Assembly: GCA_028281765.1 (NCBI GenBank)
Contig: JANQJF010000068.1
Span: 59,299 to 123,298, forward strand
Reading direction: 5' to 3'
From: Planctomycetota bacterium
Lineage (GTDB): Bacteria; Planctomycetota; UBA1135; UBA2386
DNA: 64,000 bases
Made by a program: the position numbers and the translations under genes. This document shows positions 51,779 to 63,846 of this stretch, piece by piece. The notes under the pieces are model-generated. The model searched no databases, was not told the DNA's origin, and was given only the letters and a program-made list of their open reading frames with translations. Numbering within the stretch: position 1 is the stretch's first letter; each line of letters begins with the position of its first letter.

Positions 51779-54175
51779 CTATCGCGTCGCCAGATGGCGA
51801 GCGACGGTCGGCAACGAGTCCGGCGTCAGGGAGATCGAGTCGATTCCGAGATCCGCGAGGAACGCTGCAAACTCCGGGTAGTCGCTCGGTGCCTGGCCGC
51901 AGATGCCTACCGGGCGCCCCGCGGCGTGTGCGGACTCGACGACCATCTCGATCATCCGCTTCACGCCGGGATCGCGTTCGTCGAACAGATGCACGAGGGA
52001 CTCGGAGTCGCGGTCGACGCCGAGCGTAAGCTGCGTCAGGTCGTTCGAGCCGATCGAGAACCCGTCGAACAGTTCGCTGAATTCGCGCGCGAGCACGACA
52101 TTGTTCGGGATCTCGCACATCACCCACACCTCGAGCCCGCCGTGACCGCGCGCGAGTCCGTTGCGATCGAGTTCGGCGAGCACGCGGCGCCCTTCCTCGA
52201 GGGTGCGGCAGAACGGAATCATGACTCGCGCGTTGGTGAGGCCCATGTCGTCGCGGACGCGGCGGATCGCTTCGCACTCGAGTGCGAAGCCGTCTCGGTA
52301 GCGATCGTCGGTGTACCTCGACGCGCCACGGAAGCCGATCATCGGATTCGACTCCACTGGCTCGAACGCGCTTCCGCCGAGCAGCCCCGCGTACTCGTTG
52401 GTCTTGAAGTCGGAGAATCGGACCGTCACGGGGCGCGGATGGAACGCCGCTGCGATCTGGCCTACGCCCGAGGCGAGCCGGTCGACGAAGAAGTCACGCG
52501 GCGACGAGAACCCGGCGACGCGCCGTCGGATCTCCGCGCGCTCTGCGGAGGCGGTCACGGCCTCCGGATGCACGAGCGCCATAGGATGGACGCCGACGTG
52601 GTTGGTCACGAGAAACTCGATCCGCATCAGACCGACCCCGGCGCACGGCAACTGTGCTGTGGCCATCGCCATGCCGGGATCGGCCATGTTGACCATGAGC
52701 GGTACCGGCGACTCCGGGAGTTCGTCGAGCGCGATCGATTCGCGGGCGTACTCGAGTTGACCTTCGTAGACGCGACCCTCGTCCCCCTCGGCGCACGACA
52801 CCGTGACCATCGCCCCCTCGGGGAGTGCGCGCATCGCATCGCCGGTCGCGACGACGCACGGGATGCCGTGCTCGCGGGAGACGATCGCCGCGTGGCAGGT
52901 ACGACCGCCTTGCTCGGTGACGACCGCCGCCGCGCGGGCGAGCACCGGCTCCCAGTCCGGGTCCGTCATCTCGGCGACGAGAACCGAACCGCTCTCGAAG
53001 CTCCCCAGATCGCCGGTGCCGTGCACGTGCCGCACGCGGCCGTGGCCGACGCGCCGACCGACGCTCTTGCCGCGAGCGAGAACCTTGCCGCGTTCGGCCA
53101 CGCGAAACACGTCGAACTGCGGCTTCGACTGGGCGTGCACGGTTTCGGGGCGCGCCTGCAGGATGTACAGCAGGCCGTCGCGGCCGTCCTTGGCCCATTC
53201 GATGTCCATCGGAACGGCTTGGCCCGACCTCTTCGAGTAGTGATCTTCGATCGCGAGGCCCATCCGTGCGAGCTCGAGTACTTCGTCGTCGTCGAGCACG
53301 AAGCGGCCACGATCGGCGCTTCCGACTCGCTCTTCTCGCAACTCGCCGGTTCCGGCGTTGCCGTACACGAGCTTGCGCCGCTTCTCTCCGAGTTCGCGGC
53401 GGAGAATCGGCCGCGCCCCGGCGCGCAAAGTCGGCTTGTGGACGAGGAACTCGTCGGGATTGACCCTGCCCTGGACGACGATCTCGCCGAGCCCGTACGA
53501 CCCGTTGATCAGCACGACGTCGCGGAAGCCGGATTCCGTGTCGAGCGTGAACATGACGCCGGCGCATGCGCTGTCGCTGCGAACCATTCTCTGCACGCCG
53601 ACCGACAGCGTGACGTCGCGGTGCGCGATGCCTTGCCGGGAGCGATAGACGATGGCCCGGTCCGTGAACAGCGACGCCATGCAGAGTCGGATCGTGCGGT
53701 CGAGCTCGTCCCAGCCGGAGACCCCCAAGTAGGTCTCCTGCTGGCCCGCGAACGATGCGGACGGTAGGTCCTCCGCGGTCGCACTCGATCGGACCGAGAC
53801 GCCCGCGGCCTCCAGTCCGGACTCGAGCGAGAGCTCGTCGTACGCGGCCCTGGCGGCGTCGGCGACTTCGGGGGGGAGCGGTGCCGAGGCGATTTTCCGG
53901 CGCACCTCGCGGGCGACGGCGGCGAGCTTCGCGACGTCCTCGACGTCCAGCGCTTCGACCGCCTCGTGCACTTCGTCCCAAACCCCGTTCTCGGTCAGGT
54001 GCCGTCGATAGGCGTCCACCGTGAGCGCGAAGCCGCCGGGGACGCGCACGCCTGCGTCGCCCAGCTCCGCGATCAGCTCGCCGAGTGACGCGTTCTTGCC
54101 GCCGACGCGGGGCAGGTCGTCCAGCCTCAACGAGGCCAGAGGAAGGGTGAGCTCCGTTCCATCTTGGTCAGACAT
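51779..54175 (-). CDS. ppsA: Phosphoenolpyruvate synthase (pyruvate, water dikinase)
   Basis: PpsA makes PEP from pyruvate and ATP with AMP and phosphate as co-products. The 798-residue product shows the ATP-grasp N-domain (VGGKNASLGELIAELGDAGV, then VSVRSSATAEDLPSASFAGQ), the swivelling phosphohistidine domain (VTEQGGRTCHAAIVSREHGI) and the PEP-utilising barrel (IGFRGASRYTDDRY, FSIGSNDLTQLTLGVDRD and VGICGQAPSDYPEFAAFLAD). The length and domain order match PpsA rather than the larger PPDK. The gene is divergent from the exchanger gene at 54238, with 62 bp between starts. Confidence 0.96.
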   Translation of the reverse strand: MSDQDGTELTLPLASLRLDDLPRVGGKNASLGELIAELGDAGVRVPGGFALTVDAYRRHLTENGVWDEVHEAVEALDVEDVAKLAAVAREVRRKIASAPLPPEVADAARAAYDELSLESGLEAAGVSVRSSATAEDLPSASFAGQQETYLGVSGWDELDRTIRLCMASLFTDRAIVYRSRQGIAHRDVTLSVGVQRMVRSDSACAGVMFTLDTESGFRDVVLINGSYGLGEIVVQGRVNPDEFLVHKPTLRAGARPILRRELGEKRRKLVYGNAGTGELREERVGSADRGRFVLDDDEVLELARMGLAIEDHYSKRSGQAVPMDIEWAKDGRDGLLYILQARPETVHAQSKPQFDVFRVAERGKVLARGKSVGRRVGHGRVRHVHGTGDLGSFESGSVLVAEMTDPDWEPVLARAAAVVTEQGGRTCHAAIVSREHGIPCVVATGDAMRALPEGAMVTVSCAEGDEGRVYEGQLEYARESIALDELPESPVPLMVNMADPGMAMATAQLPCAGVGLMRIEFLVTNHVGVHPMALVHPEAVTASAERAEIRRRVAGFSSPRDFFVDRLASGVGQIAAAFHPRPVTVRFSDFKTNEYAGLLGGSAFEPVESNPMIGFRGASRYTDDRYRDGFALECEAIRRVRDDMGLTNARVMIPFCRTLEEGRRVLAELDRNGLARGHGGLEVWVMCEIPNNVVLAREFSELFDGFSIGSNDLTQLTLGVDRDSESLVHLFDERDPGVKRMIEMVVESAHAAGRPVGICGQAPSDYPEFAAFLADLGIDSISLTPDSLPTVARHLATR

Positions 54176-54237
54176 GGTCCATCATCCTGTGACGTCGCGG
54201 CCACCTACTCTAAGGACACGAGTCGGCCCGGTGGGAC

Positions 54238-55168
54238 ATGTGGACACTCGCGCTCTTGATCCTGGGACTCGCGGGCCTCTGGGCCGGCACCGAACTCGCC
54301 TTGCGAGCGACGGTCGAGCTGGCCAAGCGACTCGACGTCTCGGAGCGATTCCTCGGGCTGACCGTGCTCGCGGTCGGCACGGACCTTCCGGAGCTCGTCG
54401 TCACGGTCGACGGTGGCATCCAGCAGCTGCGCGGGATCGACACCTCCGGCGTCGTGATCGGCAACGCGATCGGGAGCGCGATTACGCAGGGCAGCCTCGT
54501 GCTCGGCGTCGCCGGACTGCTCGGCTACCTGCACATCGGGGGCAAGGTCATCCGGCGGGACTTCTTCGTCCTGGTCATGATCGCCGGCATCCTCGTGCTC
54601 CTCGGCGTCGACGGCGAGCTGAGCCGTTGGGATTGCGGCGTGCTCGTGCTGCTCTACGCGGTGTACTGGGGTGTCCAAGCGCGGGGCGAGAAGCTCGACA
54701 CCAAGATTCGCGGCCGGCGGGACACGAAGTGGCTGCGGTTGATGCTCCCGATCGTGGTGGGAGTCGTCATCGTGATCTTCAGCGCCGAGCTGGTCGTCGG
54801 GAACGCCGTCGAAGTCGCGACGGCGTGGGGGATGAACCAAGCGGTGATCGGCGTGATCCTGATCGGGGCGGGGACGAGCCTGCCGGAACTCGCGCTCTCT
54901 CTCGGCGCGGCGGCGAAGGGCAAGGCGAGCCTGTCGATCGGGAACATCGTCGGGAGCAACATCTTCGACCTGCTGATCCCGATCGGAGCGAGTGGTCTGA
55001 TCCATCCGATTGCGGTCGGCATCGGTACGCTGGCGATCGACCTGCCGTTCTTGGTGCTCGCGACGGTGGTCGCTGCGGTGTTCTTCGTCTGGCGCAAGGG
55101 CCTGCAGCGCGTCGAGGCTGGCGCGCTCGTCGCGCTCTACGTCGCGTTCGCGGTCGTGCGGATCGGGG

Positions 55169-55176
<8 letters not shown>
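54238..55176 (+). CDS. Calcium/sodium:cation antiporter (CaCA family)
   Basis: A 312-residue polytopic membrane protein with about ten helices. The two alpha repeats are visible as VGTDLPELVVTVDGG and IGAGTSLPELALSLGAAA, each followed by a GN(A/I)IGS segment (SIGNIVGSNIFDLLI). The first repeat has GTDLPE instead of the more common GTSLPE. It should extrude Ca2+ in exchange for Na+ or H+. It converges on the Ca2+-type P-ATPase gene and overlaps its 3' end by eight bases, making a calcium-transport pair. Confidence 0.92.
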
Positions 55177-57820
<2,644 letters not shown>

Positions 57821-57867
57821 GACTGCAGAAGACCACGCTGGATCCGCGGGTCAAGGGTCCCGTCGCG

Positions 57868-59748
57868 CTACCAGTCCTGCAGCGGCGAGATCGCGAGGTT
57901 CGCGTCGTCCTGCGCGCCCGGAGTGAGCAGCACGGTAATCCGCGTACGCGTGCGTGCGGGGAGCTTCACGTAGAACCCGAGCATGCGGGTGCCGGGATTG
58001 GGCGCGTCGTGCGGCGCGGGCGGGTTCGCGGTTTCGAACGTGCGCCACGTCACGCCCGCGGGGGAGAGCACGCGGAGCGTCAGCTGCTCGCCGCTCTCGG
58101 TGAGAATCGCGGTGCCGTTCGGCCGCGTCACGATCTTCGCGCGGGTCACCATGCCCCAGCGCACCGAAGCCTCCGACTTGTCCGGCAGGGCCGTGATCTC
58201 GTCTTGGATCACCACCGACCGATCGTCGCGCAGCCCGAGGCCCCGCCGCGCGTCCTGCAGCTGACCCGCGTACGCCTGGGACAAGTCGACGATCGTGTGC
58301 GGCATCGGGCCCTCCGCCGAGAACTTCAGGATGTCCCCCGAGCCCTTCACGCGCTGCAGCGCACCGTCGACGACGAGCGTGTTGTGCGACAGGTTGTTCA
58401 GGCGGAACACCGACCAGCGCTGGCTGTCCTGCTTCTTGCCCCACAGTCGGATCCCCTTCGACTCGAGGCTGTGGTAGCCCTGCACGCCGAGGTCGTGGGC
58501 CCACCGGACCCCGTTCGCATCCATGACGAACGAGCCGATGTCCATGTGCGCGTGGTTCGCGCTCGGCGAGCCGCCCTTGATCGCGACGAACGTCGCCGCG
58601 TCGTCCCAGCCGCTGCGATGCGTGCTGAACGGGGTGCGCCCTCGTGCGCTCCAGTGTCGGGTGGCGGGTTCGCGCATCTCGACCAGGCGTCGCGACCAGA
58701 TCAGGAGGAACGGCAGGAGTCGATCCTTGCTGCTCGCCGACGGCTTCGCGTCGCGCAGGAATTCGTCCAGGGCGCGGCGCTCGTGCCAGAGCAGCGAAGG
58801 GCCGCCGGCTCGGGACGCGAACCAATACATCGCGGGAGAGATGCGGTGCGTCGCCCGGCAGTCGGAGTAGTTGAAGAAGAGTCGCGTGGGGCCGGTGACG
58901 TGGAGGTAGTAGTCCGCGCACGCGGAAAACGCCTCCGACTCGGCGAGCCCGAAGTCCGTGCCGAGCGCCGACTGCAGCGCGTCGAGCAGTAGGACGTTGT
59001 AGGTCGTGCCGTACGCCCAATACCCGGGGCCCTCGGGATACGCGCCGTCCGGTTCGTACTCGTGCATCGCGCGCGGCAGATTCTTCACGGCGCGAGCGAG
59101 GATCCGTTCGGCGAGTTCCGGCGCGTCCTCGACGACGGCGAGCGCGCCGAGCGAGAGGCCACCGTGACACACCTGGTTCCAGTTATTGGTCGTCGTGACC
59201 CACCAGCCGCCGCGCAGCGACGTCTCGAGACCCTTCGCGACGATCGCGTCCCGGATCGTCTTCCGCGAGCCCTCGCTGAGGTGAGCGTGCAACCAGTCGT
59301 AGCCGATCGCCAGCGCGGCGGTCATCTCGCCGACGTCCAGGAAGTGGCTCGGGTTCCAGTCCTCGAAGGCTGCTGCGGCGAGCATCTCGAGCTCGGCACG
59401 CTCGAGGTAGCGGCGCTCGCCGCTCATCCGGTAGGCGAACGCGAGATGCACGACTCGCTTGAGGCACGTCCGCGACACGCCGAGGAGGCGCCGCCCGAGC
59501 TTCTTCCGCGTGATCGGCTCTGCCTTCACGATCGCGTGCGCGCTCGCCTCGATGTGGGCGTGGAGCGCGCGCAGTTCGGCGCTCTCGGCGATGCGTCCGC
59601 GGAGCGTCGCCGTGTCCGCATCGTCGAGGAACAGACGCGGGTGCGGCCGCGGTGATTCCAGCGCTCCCTTCACCTGCGGCTGGAGGGGCGCGGCGACCAG
59701 CGAAGCGAGAACGAGGGTCTGGATCGAGTTCGAGGTCGGGATGGTCAT
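57868..59748 (-). CDS. Exported heparinase II/III-family polysaccharide lyase
   Basis: A 626-residue protein with a signal sequence (residues 1-22). Residues about 90-370 form an (alpha/alpha) toroid (MTAALAIGYDWLHAHLSEGS, then WWVTTTNNWNQVCHGGLSLG). About 380-620 form the C-terminal beta domain with NHAHMDIGSFVMDANGVRWA and HDLGVQGYHS, typical of heparinase II/III and alginate lyases. It should depolymerise an acidic polysaccharide, with the substrate undetermined. The ATG at 59748 fits the signal peptide. It is divergent from the FG-GAP protein gene, 76 bp away, and 47 bp downstream lies the P-ATPase start. Confidence 0.88.
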   Translation of the reverse strand: MTIPTSNSIQTLVLASLVAAPLQPQVKGALESPRPHPRLFLDDADTATLRGRIAESAELRALHAHIEASAHAIVKAEPITRKKLGRRLLGVSRTCLKRVVHLAFAYRMSGERRYLERAELEMLAAAAFEDWNPSHFLDVGEMTAALAIGYDWLHAHLSEGSRKTIRDAIVAKGLETSLRGGWWVTTTNNWNQVCHGGLSLGALAVVEDAPELAERILARAVKNLPRAMHEYEPDGAYPEGPGYWAYGTTYNVLLLDALQSALGTDFGLAESEAFSACADYYLHVTGPTRLFFNYSDCRATHRISPAMYWFASRAGGPSLLWHERRALDEFLRDAKPSASSKDRLLPFLLIWSRRLVEMREPATRHWSARGRTPFSTHRSGWDDAATFVAIKGGSPSANHAHMDIGSFVMDANGVRWAHDLGVQGYHSLESKGIRLWGKKQDSQRWSVFRLNNLSHNTLVVDGALQRVKGSGDILKFSAEGPMPHTIVDLSQAYAGQLQDARRGLGLRDDRSVVIQDEITALPDKSEASVRWGMVTRAKIVTRPNGTAILTESGEQLTLRVLSPAGVTWRTFETANPPAPHDAPNPGTRMLGFYVKLPARTRTRITVLLTPGAQDDANLAISPLQDW

Positions 59749-59824
59749 TCGTGGAGAGGTCGGATCGTAGTGGCTTTTCTGTCCCGCGCAGTCATCCGCT
59801 GGCCTTAGCAACGCGGAGGTCCCC

Positions 59825-61447
59825 ATGAACCGCGTACTTTCGGCCATTCCCCTGCTCGTCACGGCATCCCTCACGGCCCAGAGCGAGATCCACCGCTTCT
59901 GGGGCGATGACGACGTCGACGTGTTCGGCGCAGCCGCCGCAATCGCCGACGTGAACGCGGACGGCTACGCGGACGTGATCGTCGGTGCGCAGAGTAGCGA
60001 TCACGGCGGGTTCGACCTCGGGATGGTCCGGGTGTTCTCGGGTCAGGATGGATCGGTGCTCTACTCGGTCTACGGGGAGGAGGCCCTCTGCCGCTTTGGC
60101 CACGCGGTGGCAAGCGCAGGGGACGTCAACGGCGACGGTTTCGACGACGTCATCGTCGGGTCGTACGACTGCGATGTCGCGGGGTCGAACTACGGCGCCG
60201 CGTACGTGCTCTCCGGCGTCGACGGCACTCCGATCCACACGGTCTACGGGACGTTCACGAACGCGTACTTCGGTCGCACCGTGAGCGGGGCCGGCGACGT
60301 CAACGCGGACGGCTTCGATGACTTCATCGTCGGTCACGCGGGCTCGAGCTGGGTCCGGCTGTTCTCCGGGCTCGACGCTTCGCCGATGCACGCGTTGCTC
60401 GGCCTCGCCTCGCCCGCGACTGTCGCCGGAGTGGGTGACGTCAACGGGGATGGTTACGACGACGTCGTGCGCGGTGCCTCGCGGCAGAATACGCCCAACG
60501 GCAACGAGACCGGCTTGATCCGCGTGACCTCCGGCCGCGACGGCGCGACGCTGTACGACTTCTACGGCGACGCGGACCACGACCGCCTCGGTCACGTGGT
60601 GAGCCGCGTCGGCGACGTCAACGGCGATGGATTCGACGACGTGCTCGCGACATCCCTGGGGCGGTACGCGCGCATCTGGTCCGGCTTCGACGGTACGGAG
60701 CTCTACACGATCTCCTCGTCGGATCCCGCCGACTACTTCGGCCAGGCGGCGACCGGCGTCGGCGACATCGACTTCGACGGCTACCACGACTTCGTGATCA
60801 CCAGCGAGCGCGAAGACTTCGACGTGTTTCGGGAGGGCTGCGCGCGGCTCTACTCGGGCTACGACGGGTCGGTGCTGCACGTCTACGAGGGAGAGGTGGC
60901 GAACCAGTACTTCGGCTCGTCCTGCGGCGGCTTCGGTGACGTCAACGGCGACGGGCGGCCGGACTTCGTGGTCGGCACGCACTACGCGGACGGCTATCAC
61001 GACAACCAGGGTCTCGTCCGCGTGCTGACCCTCGACGACGCCTTCACGCCGAGCTTCGAACAGATCCATGGCGCCGGCTGCCCCGGCAGCAACGGTTGGG
61101 TGCCGCGCATCGAGTACACGGGCTCGGCGCACGTCGGCACGACGTTCGGCGTCTCGATGCGGGGCGGCCTGCCCGGCGCGAACGCGTCCCTCTCGATCGG
61201 CAACGCGACGGCGACGCCGCTCGACGCGATCGGCATGGTCGGCTGCACGCTCTACGTGAACAGCTTCGTGACCGTCTCGACGCCGCTCGACTCGTTCGGG
61301 ATGGGCGGCGTCTCGATCTCGATCGCGGACGATCCGGGGATGATCGGATCGGGCTTCGAGTTCCAGTGGACCGTGGCGGACGCGGCCGCGCCGTACGATC
61401 TACCGCTGAGCTTCAGCGACGCACTCTCGATCGTCGTCGGTGGATAG
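59825..61447 (+). CDS. Exported FG-GAP repeat protein with planctomycete-type C-terminal module
   Basis: A 540-residue protein with a signal peptide (ending near LTAQ). Seven FG-GAP-like calcium repeats are visible (DVNADGYADVIVG, DVNGDGFDDVIVG, DVNADGFDDFIVG, DVNGDGYDDVVRG, DVNGDGFDDVLAT, DIDFDGYHDFVIT, DVNGDGRPDFVVG). This is the integrin-alpha-like seven-blade beta-propeller. Residues about 415-540 form a separate beta-rich module (GAGCPGSNGWVPRIEYTGSA) that recurs in exported proteins of this kind. It probably binds a cell-surface ligand or polymer. Regulation is not evident. Confidence 0.85.
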   Translation: MNRVLSAIPLLVTASLTAQSEIHRFWGDDDVDVFGAAAAIADVNADGYADVIVGAQSSDHGGFDLGMVRVFSGQDGSVLYSVYGEEALCRFGHAVASAGDVNGDGFDDVIVGSYDCDVAGSNYGAAYVLSGVDGTPIHTVYGTFTNAYFGRTVSGAGDVNADGFDDFIVGHAGSSWVRLFSGLDASPMHALLGLASPATVAGVGDVNGDGYDDVVRGASRQNTPNGNETGLIRVTSGRDGATLYDFYGDADHDRLGHVVSRVGDVNGDGFDDVLATSLGRYARIWSGFDGTELYTISSSDPADYFGQAATGVGDIDFDGYHDFVITSEREDFDVFREGCARLYSGYDGSVLHVYEGEVANQYFGSSCGGFGDVNGDGRPDFVVGTHYADGYHDNQGLVRVLTLDDAFTPSFEQIHGAGCPGSNGWVPRIEYTGSAHVGTTFGVSMRGGLPGANASLSIGNATATPLDAIGMVGCTLYVNSFVTVSTPLDSFGMGGVSISIADDPGMIGSGFEFQWTVADAAAPYDLPLSFSDALSIVVGG

Positions 61448-61454
61448 CCGTACG

Positions 61455-62639
61455 TCAGTCGTAGATCCGGTGCGACCGCGTGCTCTCGCGCCACGCCGCT
61501 TCGTCGACGGCCGTGACGGCGTCGAGCGAATCCGGCGTCAGGCCGTCGTCGATCGCCTCGCGGAGCGAGGGACTGCCGGCCAGAATGTCGATCGGCAGCT
61601 TCTCGCGCTCGTACTCGTACGGCGGCTCGCGCCATGCGAAGTCGTCGGGCCAGAGCTTGCGGATGCAGCCGAGCATCGCGACGGTCGTGCGGTACGACCG
61701 GAGCGTCCCCGCGTTGGTCGGGTGGAAGTAGAGGCCGCCGCACGAGGAGCCGACGTGCTTCTGGAACGTCGGCTCGAATCGGTAGGGGCGGAACGCGACG
61801 CCGTCCGGCTCGAACTCGTCGAGCTCGTCGACGAGCTTGCGCGGGTCGATGTAGGGCGCGCCGCACACTTCGAACGGCGTCGTCGTGCCGCGACCTTCCG
61901 ACAGGAGAGTGCCTTCGAGGAGGACTTGTCCCGGGTAGAGCAGCACGCCTTCGAAACGCGGGAGATTCGGCGAAGGCGGCACCCAGAGTCGACCGAGGTC
62001 GAACCAGTAGCTCGCACGATGGTATTCGCGCATCGGGACCCACGAGAGCTCCGCACCGATCCCCATCGCGTCGTTGAGGTAGCGGGCGACCTCCGCGATC
62101 GTCAGCGCGTGTCGCATCGGCATCGGCGCGCGGCCGACGAAGCTCGCGAACTCCGGATCGAGCATCGGGCCCTCGACGACCTCGCCGCCGAGCGGGTTCG
62201 GTCGATCGAGAACCACGACCGGGATGCCGTGCTCGGCCGCGGCTTCGAGGCAGTGCGACAGCGTCCAGATGTACGTGTAGACGCGGGTGCCGACGTCCTG
62301 CAGGTCGATGACGAGCGCGTCGAGTCCGTCGAGCATCTGCTTCGTCGGCTTGCGCACGTCCGCGTAGAGACTGTGGACCGGGATCTGCCGTTCGCTGTGT
62401 AGCGCGTGCGGCGTTTCGATCATGTTGTCCTGTTGCTCGGACCACAGCCCGTGCTGCGGGCCGAACAGCGCGGTCAATTGACCGGGCATCGACTCGTCGA
62501 GCACTTCGTCGGCGGTCGAGAACGACGCGTCGATCGAGGCCTGGTTCATGACGAGGCCGAAGCGCTTGCCGCGCAGGACGTCCGGTGGGTGTTCGGCGCA
62601 GACCTCGAGCCCGAGGCGAAACTTGGCAGGATCAGTCAT
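61455..62639 (-). CDS. DUF1343 / NamZ-like exo-beta-N-acetylmuramidase without signal peptide
   Basis: A 394-residue protein with the NamZ family marks: FGLVMNQASID, LTALFGPQHGLWSEQQDNM, VHSLYADVRKPTKQMLDGLD, LVIDLQDVGTRVYTYIWTLS and VVVLDRPNPLGGEVVEGPML. The product at 62632-63846 shares the same order of motifs. NamZ of Bacillus removes terminal MurNAc from peptidoglycan fragments. This copy has no signal peptide, so it should act in the cytosol on imported fragments. It overlaps its paralogue by eight bases and is translated after it. Confidence 0.88.
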   Translation of the reverse strand: MTDPAKFRLGLEVCAEHPPDVLRGKRFGLVMNQASIDASFSTADEVLDESMPGQLTALFGPQHGLWSEQQDNMIETPHALHSERQIPVHSLYADVRKPTKQMLDGLDALVIDLQDVGTRVYTYIWTLSHCLEAAAEHGIPVVVLDRPNPLGGEVVEGPMLDPEFASFVGRAPMPMRHALTIAEVARYLNDAMGIGAELSWVPMREYHRASYWFDLGRLWVPPSPNLPRFEGVLLYPGQVLLEGTLLSEGRGTTTPFEVCGAPYIDPRKLVDELDEFEPDGVAFRPYRFEPTFQKHVGSSCGGLYFHPTNAGTLRSYRTTVAMLGCIRKLWPDDFAWREPPYEYEREKLPIDILAGSPSLREAIDDGLTPDSLDAVTAVDEAAWRESTRSHRIYD

Positions 62640-63846
62640 AGAGGAGGAACCCGGCGCGACGGCGTTCGAACTCGGCGAGTTCGTTGCGCCACAGTCGTTC
62701 GATTTGGGACGGGGTCTTGCCGTCGAGGACGGCTTTCAACACGGCGCCGTCGCAGAGCAGGCGGCCGTAGCGATCGGGCTTCCAGTCGGTGCGGTGCAGC
62801 GCGCGCAAGGCCCAGGCCAGCGTCATGCCGGCACGGAGCGGCGCGAGCTTCGCCCGATCGGTGATCAAGATCTGGACGCCCTGGCACAGCTCGTCGCGGT
62901 ACTTGCTGGAGGTCGGTCGGAACGACACGGGGACGAACCGCACGCCGGGCACGCGCTGCTCGTTGAGCGTCGCTGCGAACGCGCGCGCGTCGATCCAGGG
63001 CGCGCCGAGGATTTCGAACGGCGTGTCCGTGCCGCGGCCGACCGACACGTTCGTGGTCTCGAGCAGGCCGACTCCGGGGTAGAGCAGCGCCTGGTTGAGG
63101 TTGCGCATGTTCGGGGACGGGTTGACCCAACGCAGGCCGGTTTCGTCCCACAGCTGCGCGCGCTTCCACTGCTCGACGCGCACGACCTGCGGCACGATCC
63201 CGATCTTGCGCTCTTTGGCGAGCATGTTCGCGAGCTCGCCGACGGTCATGCCGTGCTGGACCGCGATCGTGTGGTAGCCGACGAACGATTCTGTCCCCGC
63301 GTCGAGCACGGGTCCGAGCACGCGCGTGCCCCCGATCGGATTCGGCCGGTCGAGCACGACGAACCGCAGCCCGTGCTCGGCCGCCGCTTCCATCGCGAGC
63401 TTCATCGTCGACACGTAGGTGTAGAACCGGCAGCCGATGTCCTGGATGTCGAACACGATCGTGTCGACGCCTTCGAGCATTTCCTTGGTCGGCTTGCGCG
63501 TCTTGCCGTAGAGGCTGTGGATCTTCAGCCCCGTGCCCTGGTGCATCGAGTCCGCGATCTTCGCCTGGTCGAGCGTGCCGGCGAAACCGTGCTCGGGGCT
63601 GAAGAGCGCGACGAGCGTGAGGTTCTTCTGGCGCGCGAAGACGTCGACGATGGACTCGCCTTCGAGGGTGAGGCCCGTGTGGTTGGTGATCAGGCCGATC
63701 TTGGCGCCTTCGACGAGTTCAAAGCGCGTGCGGACGAGGACGTCGATGCCGCAGAGGGCGGAGGGTTGGGCTATGGCGAGGGAGACGGTGAACGCTGCCG
63801 CGAGTGCAGCGCGGAGGTGGATTGCGATCCCCTGGGAGCGGTGCAT
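62632..63846 (-). CDS. DUF1343 / NamZ-like exo-beta-N-acetylmuramidase, exported copy
   Basis: A 404-residue protein with a signal sequence (about residues 1-26, SLAIAQ). Motifs: LVEGAKIGLITNHTGLTLEG, LVALFSPEHGFAGTLDQAKI, IHSLYGKTRKPTKEMLEGVD, TIVFDIQDIGCRFYTYVSTM and FVVLDRPNPIGGTRVLGPVL. It is the paralogue of the next gene and is upstream of it in an eight-base overlap. The pair could act on the same sugar outside and inside the membrane. The ATG at 63846 is fixed by the signal peptide; a longer in-frame start reads a non-conserved stretch. Confidence 0.9.
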   Translation of the reverse strand: MHRSQGIAIHLRAALAAAFTVSLAIAQPSALCGIDVLVRTRFELVEGAKIGLITNHTGLTLEGESIVDVFARQKNLTLVALFSPEHGFAGTLDQAKIADSMHQGTGLKIHSLYGKTRKPTKEMLEGVDTIVFDIQDIGCRFYTYVSTMKLAMEAAAEHGLRFVVLDRPNPIGGTRVLGPVLDAGTESFVGYHTIAVQHGMTVGELANMLAKERKIGIVPQVVRVEQWKRAQLWDETGLRWVNPSPNMRNLNQALLYPGVGLLETTNVSVGRGTDTPFEILGAPWIDARAFAATLNEQRVPGVRFVPVSFRPTSSKYRDELCQGVQILITDRAKLAPLRAGMTLAWALRALHRTDWKPDRYGRLLCDGAVLKAVLDGKTPSQIERLWRNELAEFERRRAGFLLYD

